Shown here in pieces: positions 1 to 8,746 of a stretch of DNA of 64,000 bases. The first letter of the stretch is position 1; each line of letters starts with the position of its first letter. Both the position numbers and the translations under genes were made by a program. The notes under the pieces were generated by a model. That model was not told where the DNA came from. It made no database searches and saw only the letters and a program-made list of their open reading frames with translations. The stretch lies in NCBI RefSeq assembly GCF_030369615.1, contig NZ_CP128494.1:1507501-1571500 (forward strand), given 5' to 3'. The DNA comes from Geobacillus stearothermophilus ATCC 12980. GTDB lineage: Bacteria > Bacillota > Bacilli > Bacillales > Anoxybacillaceae.

Positions 1-571
1 GCATCGCCGAAGCAATGAACGCCCCAATGATCAAATACTTCCCGGTCGCAAAAAATTCATCGATCGTATGGCGCAGGGTGCCAACGATTTTCTCTTTCCA
101 AGTACGGGGCATCATCGGCATCTCGCGCCGTTCATGGCGCAACTCGCTGCCTTCATGCCGAATCGCCATCACGGCGCCGACAGTGACGGCGACGGCGCAA
201 GCGAACAGCGCCCGGCACAATACCATCGTCCAACTGCTTCCGAAAGCGATATACGTCGAAAACAGCACAACCGGATTGATGACGGGCGCCGTTAACATAA
301 ACGGCACGGCCGCGTAAAGCGGCACCCCCTTGGCGACGAGACGGCGGGTGATCGGCACGATGCTGCATTCGCATGAAGGGAAAAACACTCCAAGCAATGT
401 GGCATAAACAATGGCCAAAAGGCGGTTTTTCGGCACCCACCGTTGTACGGCCTCTTCACTGACAAACATTTGAATGACTCCGGAAACAAACACCCCGAGC
501 ACGACGAACGGCAACGATTCAATCAATATGCTGATAAAAATCGTATTCAGCTGCAAAAACGTGTTCATCAT
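1..571 (-). CDS. YraQ/YcgR-family permease (UPF0718), N-terminal part
   Basis: Reading leftwards from the ATG at 571 gives an open frame that runs off the window edge, so only about 190 N-terminal residues are present. The protein is strongly hydrophobic and carries FFPSCECSIVPITRRL at about residues 63-78, followed by a hydrophobic stretch with TAPVINP. This Cys-containing signature is typical of the UPF0718 predicted permeases (YraQ of E. coli, YcgR of B. subtilis). The substrate of that family is not established. A GGAG lies just upstream of the tandem ATGs at 571 and 568. It is separated from fruA by a terminator, so it is probably its own transcription unit. Family assignment is confident; transport function is inferred. 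Confidence 0.8.
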   Translation of the reverse strand, partial: MMNTFLQLNTIFISILIESLPFVVLGVFVSGVIQMFVSEEAVQRWVPKNRLLAIVYATLLGVFFPSCECSIVPITRRLVAKGVPLYAAVPFMLTAPVINPVVLFSTYIAFGSSWTMVLCRALFACAVAVTVGAVMAIRHEGSELRHERREMPMMPRTWKEKIVGTLRHTIDEFFATGKYLIIGAFIASAM

Positions 572-652
572 GGGTTCTCCTCTCATTTACAACCGTTCAT
601 TTTACCATGAGAAATGGCCATTGTCATGAAAATTTGGTAAGAAAAATCAAAA

Positions 653-679
653 AGGCGCTTCGCCTTTGGCGAAACGCCT
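653..679 (-). terminator. Rho-independent terminator of the fru operon
   Basis: On the minus strand AGGCGTTTCGCC pairs with GGCGAAGCGCCT around a three-base loop and is followed by a T-rich run. It lies directly after the fruA stop. Confidence 0.8.
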
Positions 680-688
680 CTTCTTCTA

Positions 689-2557
689 TTATTCTTCCAC
701 TTCTTTTTTCCACAGCCCGACCATCAATGCGGTCACGATGGAACCAATCAAAATAGCCAATATATAAAGCCATGCGCTGCCTTTGACGATCGGGATGACG
801 AAAATTCCGCCGTGCGGCGCCGGAAGTCCGATGCCAAACAGCATCGTCAGCGCCCCGGCTACAGCTGAGCCGACGATAATCGACGGAATGACCCGCACCG
901 GATCGGCCGCCGCAAACGGAATCGCCCCTTCCGTGATGAACGAAGCACCCATGACATAGCACGTTTTTCCAGCTTCACGCTCGGCTTTCGTAAACTTTTT
1001 CTTAAAGAACGTCGTCGCTAGCGCCAAGCCGAGCGGCGGCACCATCCCGCCGGCCATAATGGCCGCATGCGGCGCAAAGTTGCCCGCTTCAATCATGGCC
1101 AGCCCAAACGTATACGCCGCTTTGTTGATCGGTCCGCCCATATCAACCGCCATCATGCCGCCCAACACCGCACCAAGCAGCACTAAGTTCGCGGTTCCCA
1201 TTCCGGAAAGCCAATGTTTCAACCCTTCATTCAGCGCTTTGACAGGATCGATGACCACATACATCATGATGACGCCAGTGAGAAAAATGCCGAATACCGG
1301 ATAGAGCAGCACCGGTTTAATCCCCTCAAGCGACTGCGGCAGGCGGCTGAACAGTTTCCGTAATCCGACGACCAAATACCCGGCTAGGAAACCAGCAATC
1401 AATCCGCCGAGGAAACCAGCGCCGCCGTTGGCCGCCATAAAGCCGCCGACCATCCCCGGCGCAAACCCTGGTCGATCGGCAATGCTCATGGCGATGAATG
1501 CGGCCAGCACAGGAACCATCAACGCGAACGCATTGCCACCGCCGATGTCCATTAACAGTTTGGCAAACGGATGATACGACGGATCGTTCGGGTCAAACGC
1601 TTTAATGCCGAACGTGAAGGAAATGGCAATCAAAATCCCGCCGCCGACGACAAACGGAAGCATATTTGATACGCCGTTCATCAAATGCTTGTAAAAACCG
1701 GTGCGCGGTTTCGCCGCCCCCACGCTGCCCCGCGCCGCACCGCCTGCCCGATAAATCGGCGCGTCTTGGCGGAGCGCCTGCTCGATGAGCTTCTCCGGCT
1801 CGCGGATCGCACGAGCGACCGGCACTTGGATGACAGGTTTCCCGTCAAAACGGTCCATGTCGACTTGTTTATCGGCTGCGACAATGATCGCCGCGGCTTC
1901 TTCAATCTCCTGTGCGGTGAGAGCGTTTTTCACTCCATCTGAGCCATTGGTCTCGACTTTGATGGATACCCCCATTTCGGCTGCTTTCGCCTTCAGTGCA
2001 TCAGCGGCCATATACGTATGAGCGATTCCGGTCGGACAAGCGGTTACTGCCAGCACTTTCCGCCCGTTCCCTGCCTGCACCGCTTGCTGTGGAGCTTCTT
2101 GCTCGCTTTCTTTCGCGGCAACCAAACGGATAATCTCCTCCTCGCTTGAAGCGGTTTCAAGCTGAGCACGGAACGATGCATCCATCAACATCGACGACAA
2201 GCGGGCGAGCGCCTCAAGGTGCATCTGCTCCCCGCCTTCTGGCGCGGCGATCATGAAAAACAAATGGCTTGGCTTGCCATCGAGCGACTCATAATCAATG
2301 CCTTCCACTGAACGGCCGAACGCCACCGCCGGGCGCTTGACCGCCGCCGTTTTGGCGTGCGGAATGGCGATGCCGTCGCCAACGCCGGTCGTGCTTTGTT
2401 TTTCCCGCGCCCAAATGGCTTGCTTAAACACTTCCACATCGCTGACCGCTCCCGCTTCGGCAAGCTTTTCAGCCAGTTCATCAATGACTTCGCCCTTTGT
2501 CTTCGCTTGAAGCGCGAGAATCATCGTTTCTTTTGTCAACAAATCTGTAATCTTCAT
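689..2557 (-). CDS. fruA: PTS fructose transporter, fused EIIABC
   Basis: This 622-residue membrane enzyme takes up fructose and phosphorylates it to fructose-1-phosphate. Domain order is EIIA (about residues 1-145, phospho-His at H67 in IPHAK), EIIB (about 167-265, phospho-Cys C174 in TACPTGIAH) and EIIC (about 290-620, polytopic). This is the normal length and order for Bacillus FruA. It is the last gene of the fruR-fruK-fruA operon, 24 bases after fruK, with GGGGG upstream of the ATG. The product feeds FruK directly. It is probably repressed by the DeoR-type FruR encoded first in the operon. No damage is visible. Confidence 0.96.
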   Translation of the reverse strand: MKITDLLTKETMILALQAKTKGEVIDELAEKLAEAGAVSDVEVFKQAIWAREKQSTTGVGDGIAIPHAKTAAVKRPAVAFGRSVEGIDYESLDGKPSHLFFMIAAPEGGEQMHLEALARLSSMLMDASFRAQLETASSEEEIIRLVAAKESEQEAPQQAVQAGNGRKVLAVTACPTGIAHTYMAADALKAKAAEMGVSIKVETNGSDGVKNALTAQEIEEAAAIIVAADKQVDMDRFDGKPVIQVPVARAIREPEKLIEQALRQDAPIYRAGGAARGSVGAAKPRTGFYKHLMNGVSNMLPFVVGGGILIAISFTFGIKAFDPNDPSYHPFAKLLMDIGGGNAFALMVPVLAAFIAMSIADRPGFAPGMVGGFMAANGGAGFLGGLIAGFLAGYLVVGLRKLFSRLPQSLEGIKPVLLYPVFGIFLTGVIMMYVVIDPVKALNEGLKHWLSGMGTANLVLLGAVLGGMMAVDMGGPINKAAYTFGLAMIEAGNFAPHAAIMAGGMVPPLGLALATTFFKKKFTKAEREAGKTCYVMGASFITEGAIPFAAADPVRVIPSIIVGSAVAGALTMLFGIGLPAPHGGIFVIPIVKGSAWLYILAILIGSIVTALMVGLWKKEVEE

Positions 2558-2581
2558 TGGCCCAATCCCCCTTTATTTTCT

Positions 2582-3493
2582 TTATAAATGCACGATATGG
2601 ACGCGGTCGACGAGCGCTTCCACTTCCTCTTTCGTACACAAATCTTCCGAAAACGCGGTCGCGCTTCCAGCGGCGACACTGTAAGCGAATGCTTCCTCAA
2701 TCGATTTCCCATCCGCTTGAGCGGCCAAAAATCCAGCGACCATTGAATCGCCCGCCCCGACCGAATTTTTCACCGTTCCTTGCGGCGCTTCGGCAAACAA
2801 CGCTGTTTCCTCGTTGAAGTAAAACGCCCCGTCGCCGCCCATTGACACAATGAGATGTTCCACTCCCTTTTCCACCAGTCGTCGGCCATACAACACGATG
2901 TCTTCTCTTGTCACCATCGCAACACCAAACAGTTCGGCCAGCTCATGATGGTTCGGCTTAGCCAAAAACGGGCGGCACGCAAGCAACGCCCCGAGCGCCG
3001 GACCGCTCGTGTCGACAACAAGGCGAACGCGCCGGTTCACCGCCCGAGCCGCTAATCGCTCGTACATGTCCGCCGGCAGCGACGTCGGCGCGCTTCCAGC
3101 AAGAACAAGCACATCACCGGCCGAAAGCGCTCCAATTTTCGCGATCAATTGCGCGGCATCGTCATCGGCAACCGCCGGGCCTTCGCCGTTAATTTCCGTC
3201 TCCCGCCCCGCTTTCAGTTTGACGTTAATGCGCGTTTGCCCTGGGACATGAACAAAATCGCAGGCAATGCCTTCTTTCCGAAGTTCGCTTTCAATGAACC
3301 CGCCGGTAAATCCGCCGATGAACCCAAGCGCCGTGCTGTCAACACCCAAGCGCTTCAACACACGCGACACGTTGATCCCTTTCCCGCCCGGAAATGTGAA
3401 CGTTTTCACCGAGCGATTCAGTTCGCCAACATGAAGCTCATCGAGATGAACGATATAATCAACAGATGGATTCAACGTACATGTGTAAATCAT
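2582..3493 (-). CDS. fruK: 1-phosphofructokinase
   Basis: This PfkB-family sugar kinase converts fructose-1-phosphate to fructose-1,6-bisphosphate in the cytoplasm. MIYTCTLNPSVDYIVHL is the usual N-terminus, GGKGINVSRVL is the first PfkB signature, and GAGDSMVAGF near the C-terminus holds the catalytic Asp. The chosen ATG (3493) overlaps the fruR stop as ATGA, implying translational coupling. A longer reading starting 16 codons upstream would run into fruR and lacks the family's N-terminus. Length is about 303 residues, as expected. Confidence 0.95.
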   Translation of the reverse strand: MIYTCTLNPSVDYIVHLDELHVGELNRSVKTFTFPGGKGINVSRVLKRLGVDSTALGFIGGFTGGFIESELRKEGIACDFVHVPGQTRINVKLKAGRETEINGEGPAVADDDAAQLIAKIGALSAGDVLVLAGSAPTSLPADMYERLAARAVNRRVRLVVDTSGPALGALLACRPFLAKPNHHELAELFGVAMVTREDIVLYGRRLVEKGVEHLIVSMGGDGAFYFNEETALFAEAPQGTVKNSVGAGDSMVAGFLAAQADGKSIEEAFAYSVAAGSATAFSEDLCTKEEVEALVDRVHIVHL

Positions 3494-4242
3494 GGAGCCA
3501 CAACCTCTACTGTTGTTTTTGTTCGATACAAATCGTTCCACTCTTCATCCAATTCATCGGTGATCAACACCGCTTCATACAAATCCGCAATTTTTGCGAA
3601 CGCGCTTTCATTCAACTTCGAATGGTCTGCAAGCACATACGCACGCTGCGCCAGCTGCATGGCCGTATATTTCACCAGCGCCTCTTCCGGGTCCGGCGTC
3701 GTATAGCCATAGTCGTAATGAACACCGTTTGCGCCGATGAAACATTGGTCGAAGCGGTACTGCCGCAGCGACTCGATGGCGCCGCGCCCGATTAACGCTT
3801 TCGTCTTCGGCTTGATCATGCCGCCGACCAAATACGTCGTGACGTTATGCTCAAGCAGCCGCTCGACATGCATCACGCCGTTCGTCGCCACAATGACCTC
3901 TTTGCCAGCCAAATGCGGAATCATTTCCCACGTTGTCGTTCCCGCATCCAAATAGATGCAGTTTCCTTTTTGTACCAAGCTGGACGCATAGACAGCGATC
4001 CGCCGCTTTTCTTCGATATATTTCAGCGATTTTTCCGACACGCTCAACTCTTCGCGCTTCTGCTGCAACAAGGCCGCCCCGCCGTGCACACGGCGCAGTT
4101 TCTTTTCGGTCTCAAGCTGTGTCAAATCACGGCGAATCGTCGACTCTGACGCCCCGGTCGCGTCAACGAGCTCTTGCAGCTTGATGACTCCTTTTTGCGC
4201 CAACAGGTCCAAAATGAGGCGGTGGCGTTCTTCGGTCAGCAC
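3490..4242 (-). CDS. fruR: DeoR-family fructose operon repressor
   Basis: This transcription factor has an N-terminal winged helix-turn-helix (LTEERHRLILDLLAQ, ASESTIRRDL) and a C-terminal DeoR sensor domain (YLDAGTTTWEM, VATNGVMHVERL) that binds phosphorylated sugars. It is the first gene of fruRKA and probably represses the operon until fructose-1-phosphate accumulates. I place the start at the GTG at 4242 because GGAGGTGGGA precedes it with good spacing and the family normally starts at this LTEERH position. An ATG six codons upstream has no ribosome site. The 3' end overlaps fruK by four bases. Confidence 0.92.
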   Translation of the reverse strand: MLTEERHRLILDLLAQKGVIKLQELVDATGASESTIRRDLTQLETEKKLRRVHGGAALLQQKREELSVSEKSLKYIEEKRRIAVYASSLVQKGNCIYLDAGTTTWEMIPHLAGKEVIVATNGVMHVERLLEHNVTTYLVGGMIKPKTKALIGRGAIESLRQYRFDQCFIGANGVHYDYGYTTPDPEEALVKYTAMQLAQRAYVLADHSKLNESAFAKIADLYEAVLITDELDEEWNDLYRTKTTVEVVAP

Positions 4243-4309
4243 ACTCCCACCTCCGATCATCGGGGATATCGCTTACAACTCTATCATATCCCAAGACAAC
4301 GAAAAAATC

Positions 4310-4348
4310 AATCAAAAACATTCATTATCACTCAATATTAATCAAAAA
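4310..4348 (-). promoter_or_regulatory. fruR: Candidate FruR operator: two AATCAAAAA direct repeats
   Basis: AATCAAAAA occurs at 4310-4318 and again at 4340-4348, exactly 30 bp apart (about three helical turns), upstream of fruR. DeoR-family repressors commonly bind spaced repeats. A TATGAT -10-like hexamer lies at about 4283-4288, but no good -35 was seen. Function is inferred. The IS that follows starts only a few bases beyond the second repeat. Confidence 0.4.
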
Positions 4349-4399
4349 TACTGTAGATGAGCAAATTCACTGACATAAATTGACAACTAAACAAAAAAG

Positions 4400-4471
4400 G
4401 AGACATGAACCGGACTCCTTGGGTAAAATAGATGTGTTCAAAACCCATTCACACAAGGAGGTTCATGTCTC
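4400..4471 (+). promoter_or_regulatory. Hairpin occluding the transposase ribosome-binding site
   Basis: GAGACATGAACC plus CTCCTTG (4400-4421) is complementary to CAAGGAGGTTCATGTCTC (4454-4471), about 18 pairs with a four-base bulge. The right arm contains the Shine-Dalgarno AAGGAGG and ends at the start codon (4472). A -10-like TAAAAT at 4424-4429 lies in the loop, so an internal transcript would lack the left arm. Read-through transcripts from outside would fold and block translation, a known self-protection strategy of insertion sequences. Confidence 0.6.
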
Positions 4472-5659
4472 ATGAATAGATTAGCACATCACCAAGGAAT
4501 CCACAAGTTTTTCTTCACGCTGGGGTTGACGCTGCAGCTTTCCAAACCGGTCATCAAGCATCTCATTCATATTGTCGATGCCTTGACCACCAAGGGATTC
4601 TCGGGAACATTGACTGATATTCATTACTGGAGCTTTCATCCGAATCATCGAACGACGCTCCGTCACTTTTTCACGAAAAGCCCTTGGAACGAGGAAAGGC
4701 TGCTTGGGAAGCTTCAAGAGTGGATCCTTTCCCAGGTCGAACGACTGGCCAAACGGAAGAATCAACCCCTTTTTGTTTCGATTGATGATACGATTTGCCA
4801 AAAAACGAAGCCTTCGTCACGGGCTGTGCACGCCATTCAAGGGTGCGACTGGCACTACTCGCATAAAGATCATCAATCGGTCTGGGGGCATTCGCTCGTT
4901 TGGCTGATGGTGCACACCTTCACGCAGGCGTTCCCATTTGCGTTCCGCCTGTATGACAAGAAAGCGGGAAAAAGCAAGATCGACCTGGCGATCGAGATGC
5001 TTTCCTCGCTCAAGGTGAAGCGGGCTCAGCCGGTGTATGTGCTCATGGATTCGTGGTATCCGTCCAAAAAGCTCATCGAAGCCTGTCTGAAACAGGGATT
5101 CCATGTCATCGCGATGCTCAAGACGAACCGGATTCTCTACCCGAAAGGCATCGCCATCCAAGCCAAGCAGTTTGCCCGCTATATCGAGTCCAAAGACACC
5201 CGCCTCGTCACGGTGGGGCAGGAGCGTTATCGCGTGTATCGCTATGAGGGGGCCATCCATGGCCTCGATGACGCGGTGGTGCTGCTGGCTTGGAAGGCGG
5301 ATCAGCCGATGGCGCCGGAACATCTTCATTGCATCTTGAGCACCGACCGGGAACTCGGGGACGAAGACATCTTGCGTTACTACGCCCAGCGCTGGACGAT
5401 CGAGTGCTTTTTCCGGCAGGCGCAAGATCAACTGAAGCTGGATGGATACCGCGTTCGCCACATTCGGGCGGTGAAACGGTATTGGGCGGTGGTGTTGCTC
5501 TCCTGCGTGTACAGCATCGCCGAATCCCGACAAAACCTCTCCACCAGGCTGGAGCTTCTTCGGTCGCGGAAAGACCACAGCGTCGTCGAGTTCATTTATG
5601 ACGCTGCAAAGCAAGATATTCCCATTGATGTGATCAAAAAACAGCTCCGTATCGCGTAA
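4472..5659 (+). CDS. DDE transposase (IS4/IS701 superfamily)
   Basis: This 395-residue transposase is the only gene of the element. An acidic motif VSIDDTICQKTK lies at about residues 101-112. A second conserved Asp is in VLMDSWYPS (about 190), and the C-terminal region YYAQRWTIECFFRQ supplies the catalytic Glu. The start codon follows AAGGAGG, which is sequestered in a hairpin. The frame is intact, unlike the copy at 31.1 kb, so this copy may supply active transposase. The superfamily is clear; the exact IS family name is tentative. Confidence 0.88.
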   Translation: MNRLAHHQGIHKFFFTLGLTLQLSKPVIKHLIHIVDALTTKGFSGTLTDIHYWSFHPNHRTTLRHFFTKSPWNEERLLGKLQEWILSQVERLAKRKNQPLFVSIDDTICQKTKPSSRAVHAIQGCDWHYSHKDHQSVWGHSLVWLMVHTFTQAFPFAFRLYDKKAGKSKIDLAIEMLSSLKVKRAQPVYVLMDSWYPSKKLIEACLKQGFHVIAMLKTNRILYPKGIAIQAKQFARYIESKDTRLVTVGQERYRVYRYEGAIHGLDDAVVLLAWKADQPMAPEHLHCILSTDRELGDEDILRYYAQRWTIECFFRQAQDQLKLDGYRVRHIRAVKRYWAVVLLSCVYSIAESRQNLSTRLELLRSRKDHSVVEFIYDAAKQDIPIDVIKKQLRIA

Positions 5660-5723
5660 GGAAGACCCTGTTTGTCTCTTAAGGCATGGGAATTATTGTA
5701 ATGAAAAATGCTCATCTACAGTA

Positions 5724-6215
5724 ATACACAAAATGCGGGCCAATTTCGGGTCAAGTTCAATTATTGCGTGAAATTCCATCGCCAACCCAGTAAACTTGGA
5801 TGACAGGACCACAACGTCGTTTTTTGCTGCTTTGTTTTTACGCAACTGTGCGAACCTTGATCCAAAGACGCCTTTTCGCTATTCGCAGCTTTTCATACTT
5901 TTACCTTGCGGCAGGTATTGAGTATTGTCAAAAGTTTATCCTCCACACTCACGGTCTTCCCTTGAGTTTCAACGGTTGAACGAAAAAAGCTTTCTACCCC
6001 CGGTGTTTCGGCCATCATTGAGACAACAACACCCAACAGCCAAAACAAAGAGCGGCCTGATCTTTTGTCCTCCAGAGCCCGTTGAAACGAAAGTTTGCCC
6101 ATTGCATCCCCGCTTATTTTTTGGCTATCCTACAACCATGGAAGCGAAAATCTTTCGTCGGAAAATGAAAAAACGGATTCCGATCATCGTCAGGAATCCG
6201 TTTGTCTTGAACGAA
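5724..6215. other. Intergenic stretch with unrecognised coding-like debris
   Basis: No intact gene is seen in this 490-base stretch between the IS and the feo cluster. On the minus strand a 69-codon frame (5893-6102, beginning MGKLSFQRALEDKRSG) and a second open stretch in another frame (about 5733-5883, with RFAQLRKNKAAKNDVVVL) look like decayed coding sequence. I recognise neither. Confidence 0.35.
6171..6203 (-). terminator. Terminator of the feo operon
   Basis: AAACGGATTCC pairs with GGAATCCGTTT around an 11-base loop, and the minus strand continues with a short T run. It lies 13 bases past the last feo gene. Confidence 0.7.
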
Positions 6216-6365
6216 TTATCTCTCCGTCCCGCAGCTGCCTCGGCAATGGTCCGCTGCATGGCATGACGCGCACGCCCCTTTGGCGCTTTTTTTCACGTGT
6301 CGGACCATCGTCCAGCCGGCGTAGGCAAAAATCGCTCCGCCAATGATGATATTCGCCATCATCAT
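6216..6365 (-). CDS. FeoB-associated Cys-rich membrane protein
   Basis: This 49-residue protein has one transmembrane helix (ANIIIGGAIFAYAGWTMV) followed by a basic, Cys-rich tail (ACASCHAADHCRGSCG). That is the layout of the small FeoB-associated Cys-rich family found after feoB in Firmicutes, thought to assist ferrous iron transport in the membrane. It starts at one of three tandem ATGs (6365, 6362, 6359); GGAG spacing favours the first two. The feoB stop is 11 bases upstream, so it shares the feo transcript. Confidence 0.85.
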   Translation of the reverse strand: MMMANIIIGGAIFAYAGWTMVRHVKKSAKGACASCHAADHCRGSCGTER

Positions 6366-6376
6366 ATTCTCTCCTT

Positions 6377-8368
6377 TCATGGAAAACCTACTATCTTTCC
6401 AGCTTGGTAGACAAGAAGTGAAATCATATAAGCAACCGTTAAGGAGATGCCAATCGACAACAGCGTCCATTTCCACGATCCGGTTTCTTTGCGGATCGCC
6501 GCCACGGTTGCCAGACACGGAGTGTAAAGCAGGACGAACACCATAAAGCTGAACGCCGACAGCGGCGTAAACTGGGCAGCAATCACTTTCTTCAGCCCGC
6601 TTGCTTCATGAACGTGGTAAATAATATTCATCGTCGACACCACAACTTCTTTCGCCAAAAAACCGGTGATCAACGCGGCGCCTGCCTGCCAGGCGCCAAA
6701 GCCAAGCGGCGACAACAACGGTGCGATCAACCCGCCGATCGCAGCCAGCAAACTGTCATCCATTGGAACGCCAACCCCACGCGGCCCGACATACGTCAGC
6801 AGCCAAATGGCGACCGAACCGCCGAAAATAAAGGTTCCTGCTTTGCGGATGAATCCTTTCCCTTTTTCCCATGTGCTTCGCCATAGTGTGAGCGCCTGCG
6901 GCACGCGGTATGGCGGCAATTCAATGACAAACAGCGAATTTTCGTTTTTCAAGAGCGTCGATGAGAACAACTTGGCAAGCCCCAAAGCCACTACAATGCC
7001 AAGCACGTAAAGCGAAAACACGACAAGCGCCTGCTCGCGGGCGAAAAACGTGCCGGCAAACAAGGCGTACACCGGCAAGCGGGCGGAACACGACATGAAC
7101 GGCAGCGCCAAGATCGTCATGAGCCGCTCTTTCGGCTGCTCAATCGTCCGCGCCGCCATCACTCCAGGAACGTTGCAGCCAAAGCCAATGATCATCGGGA
7201 TAAACGCCTTGCCGTTTAACCCGATCGCTTCCATCACCCGGTCCATCACCATCGCCACGCGCGCCATATATCCAGAATCTTCAAGCAGCGAAATGAAAAA
7301 GAACAAAATGAAAATTTGTGGCACAAACACCAACACCCCGCCGACCCCAGCAACAACGCCGTCCAAGACGAGCGCCTTGATAAACGGCGATGCCCCTGCC
7401 CAGTCGAGAAAACGGGACAACCCATCTGCCAGCGGACCGGAGAAAAACGCATCAAGCCGATCGGCAAGCGGCGTCCCCAGCCAGTTAAACGTCAGCATAA
7501 ACACCACATACATCAGCGCCAAAAAAATCGGCAGCCCAACGTAGCGGTTCGTCACCACCGCATCGATTTTTTCCGTCCATGTCAACGGCTTATGTTTGAA
7601 CTCAATGGCTGAAGCAGCGATCACCTCAGCGATCCAACGGTCGCGCGCCTCGTAAATATGCTTGGCGAGCGCGCCGCCAAGCGCCCGCTCCGTCTCCGCG
7701 CGAATCGCCGCGAGCGGCGAAAGGTTCATGCTATTATGCAAATACGCAGCCATGCGTTCATTTCCCTCAAGGAACTGCAACGCCGCCCATCGTTTGTTTC
7801 CAGGCACATCGTCCGGCAGCTGCTCGGCAATGCGTCTGATGGCGTTCTCCACTTCGGCGCCGTAATCGATTGTGATTGCCGGGTGCGGCTTATCTTTTGC
7901 CGCCAAAACGGCGTGAACCAATTCGTTCGTTCCTTTTCCGGTTCGGGCGATGACCGGGATAACAGGAACGCCAAGATACTTCGACAGTTTAGCGGCGTCC
8001 ACTTTCACGCCTCGTTTTTCCGCCACATCAACCATGTTGAGCGCGATGACAACGGGACAGCCAAATTCCAGCAGCTGAACGGTCAAATGCAAATTGCGGC
8101 GCAACTGCGACGCGTCAACGATATTGACAATCGCTGAGCACGGCTCGGTCAATAAAAAATCAGTCGCCACTCCTTCATCACGGGACAGCGGCTGGAGCGA
8201 GTAAATGCCGGGCAAATCGACGACCGGCACACCGTGTTGGCGAAGCACTCCTACTTTCTTCTCGACCGTTACCCCACTCCAGTTGCCAACATATTCATAA
8301 GAGCCGGTTAAACAGTTAAACAATGACGTTTTGCCGGTGTTCGGATTGCCAAATAGAGCGACATACAT
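6377..8368 (-). CDS. feoB: Ferrous iron transporter B (GTPase-permease)
   Basis: FeoB imports Fe2+ across the cytoplasmic membrane. The N-terminal G domain shows G1 GNPNTGKTS (residues 7-15), G3 VDLPGIYSL and G4 ALNMVD. The C-terminal half is polytopic with two FeoB gate regions, including a Cys-containing NVPGVMAAR segment and MSCSARLPVYALF. At 663 residues it has the usual length. Its ATG directly abuts the feoA stop (TAA then ATG), with GAGGTGAG inside the end of feoA serving as ribosome site. Probably iron-repressed through the Fur-like site upstream of feoA. Confidence 0.97.
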   Translation of the reverse strand: MYVALFGNPNTGKTSLFNCLTGSYEYVGNWSGVTVEKKVGVLRQHGVPVVDLPGIYSLQPLSRDEGVATDFLLTEPCSAIVNIVDASQLRRNLHLTVQLLEFGCPVVIALNMVDVAEKRGVKVDAAKLSKYLGVPVIPVIARTGKGTNELVHAVLAAKDKPHPAITIDYGAEVENAIRRIAEQLPDDVPGNKRWAALQFLEGNERMAAYLHNSMNLSPLAAIRAETERALGGALAKHIYEARDRWIAEVIAASAIEFKHKPLTWTEKIDAVVTNRYVGLPIFLALMYVVFMLTFNWLGTPLADRLDAFFSGPLADGLSRFLDWAGASPFIKALVLDGVVAGVGGVLVFVPQIFILFFFISLLEDSGYMARVAMVMDRVMEAIGLNGKAFIPMIIGFGCNVPGVMAARTIEQPKERLMTILALPFMSCSARLPVYALFAGTFFAREQALVVFSLYVLGIVVALGLAKLFSSTLLKNENSLFVIELPPYRVPQALTLWRSTWEKGKGFIRKAGTFIFGGSVAIWLLTYVGPRGVGVPMDDSLLAAIGGLIAPLLSPLGFGAWQAGAALITGFLAKEVVVSTMNIIYHVHEASGLKKVIAAQFTPLSAFSFMVFVLLYTPCLATVAAIRKETGSWKWTLLSIGISLTVAYMISLLVYQAGKIVGFP

Positions 8369-8596
8369 TTATCTCACCTCAATCGACGCCGCCTCTTTGC
8401 GCCGCAAGCCGATTGCCTGCCCATCGACTTCGACCATCACCGGTCCGCCAAACGGCATCGCCGCTTTCAACCGCACCATTTTTCCTTCTTTCACCCCTAG
8501 ATGAAGAAGACGCTGTTTCAGTGCCTCCTGCTCCACGGCCAGACGGACGACGACCGCTGTTTCCCCTTTATGCAAATCAGTCAGCACCATGATCAT
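8369..8596 (-). CDS. feoA: Ferrous iron transport protein A
   Basis: FeoA is a small cytoplasmic SH3-like protein that supports FeoB. The 75 residues contain the family's typical core (ALKQRLLHLGVKEGKMVRL and the later AIGLRRKEAASIEV). It is the first gene of feoA-feoB-Cys-rich protein. The start is either the first ATG (8596) or the ATG two codons later; the GGGGG ribosome site fits the second slightly better. A Fur-box-like site overlaps its promoter. Confidence 0.92.
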   Translation of the reverse strand: MIMVLTDLHKGETAVVVRLAVEQEALKQRLLHLGVKEGKMVRLKAAMPFGGPVMVEVDGQAIGLRRKEAASIEVR

Positions 8597-8631
8597 TTCC
8601 CCCTGTTTTTCTATCCGCTCTCCTGTGGTTC

Positions 8632-8666
8632 AATAATGATTCTTCTTCTCAATTTCAATCATACCA
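8632..8666 (-). promoter_or_regulatory. feoA: feo promoter with Fur box
   Basis: On the minus strand an extended -10 (TGG then TATGAT, 8658-8666) is followed at once by GAGAAGAAGAATCATTATT (8632-8650). That matches the classic 19-base Fur consensus at about 14 positions. A repressor bound there would cover the start of transcription. No strong -35 was seen, in keeping with an extended -10 promoter. Confidence 0.6.
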
Positions 8667-8746
8667 TAAGCTAAGAAAAAAGGAGTGACATTTTTCACAA
8701 TCATTCCTCATTGTCACCATTTCTTCAAAATTCGCCACCTCATCAG

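Larger units (their letters stand above)
4351..5721 (+). mobile_element. Complete insertion sequence (IS4/IS701-type DDE superfamily)
   Basis: The element is bounded by perfect inverted repeats CTGTAGATGAGCA (4351-4363) and TGCTCATCTACAG (5709-5721). The match may extend two bases further out on each side. It holds one transposase gene and a hairpin that covers its ribosome site. A clear target duplication was not found in the flanks. A nearly identical but 5'-truncated and nonsense-mutated copy lies at 31099-32306 in the same orientation. Confidence 0.9.

Noticed and set aside
4817..5614. 265-codon open frame antisense to the transposase, repeated in the second IS copy at 31402-32199
   Set aside because: Its conservation only reflects near-identity of the two IS copies. 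It has no ribosome site, and the sense frame has transposase motifs.
4351..5721. Search for target-site duplication around the intact IS
   Set aside because: Flanks read ...AATCAAAAATA and TAATACACAAAA; no convincing direct repeat longer than three bases was found, so none is claimed.
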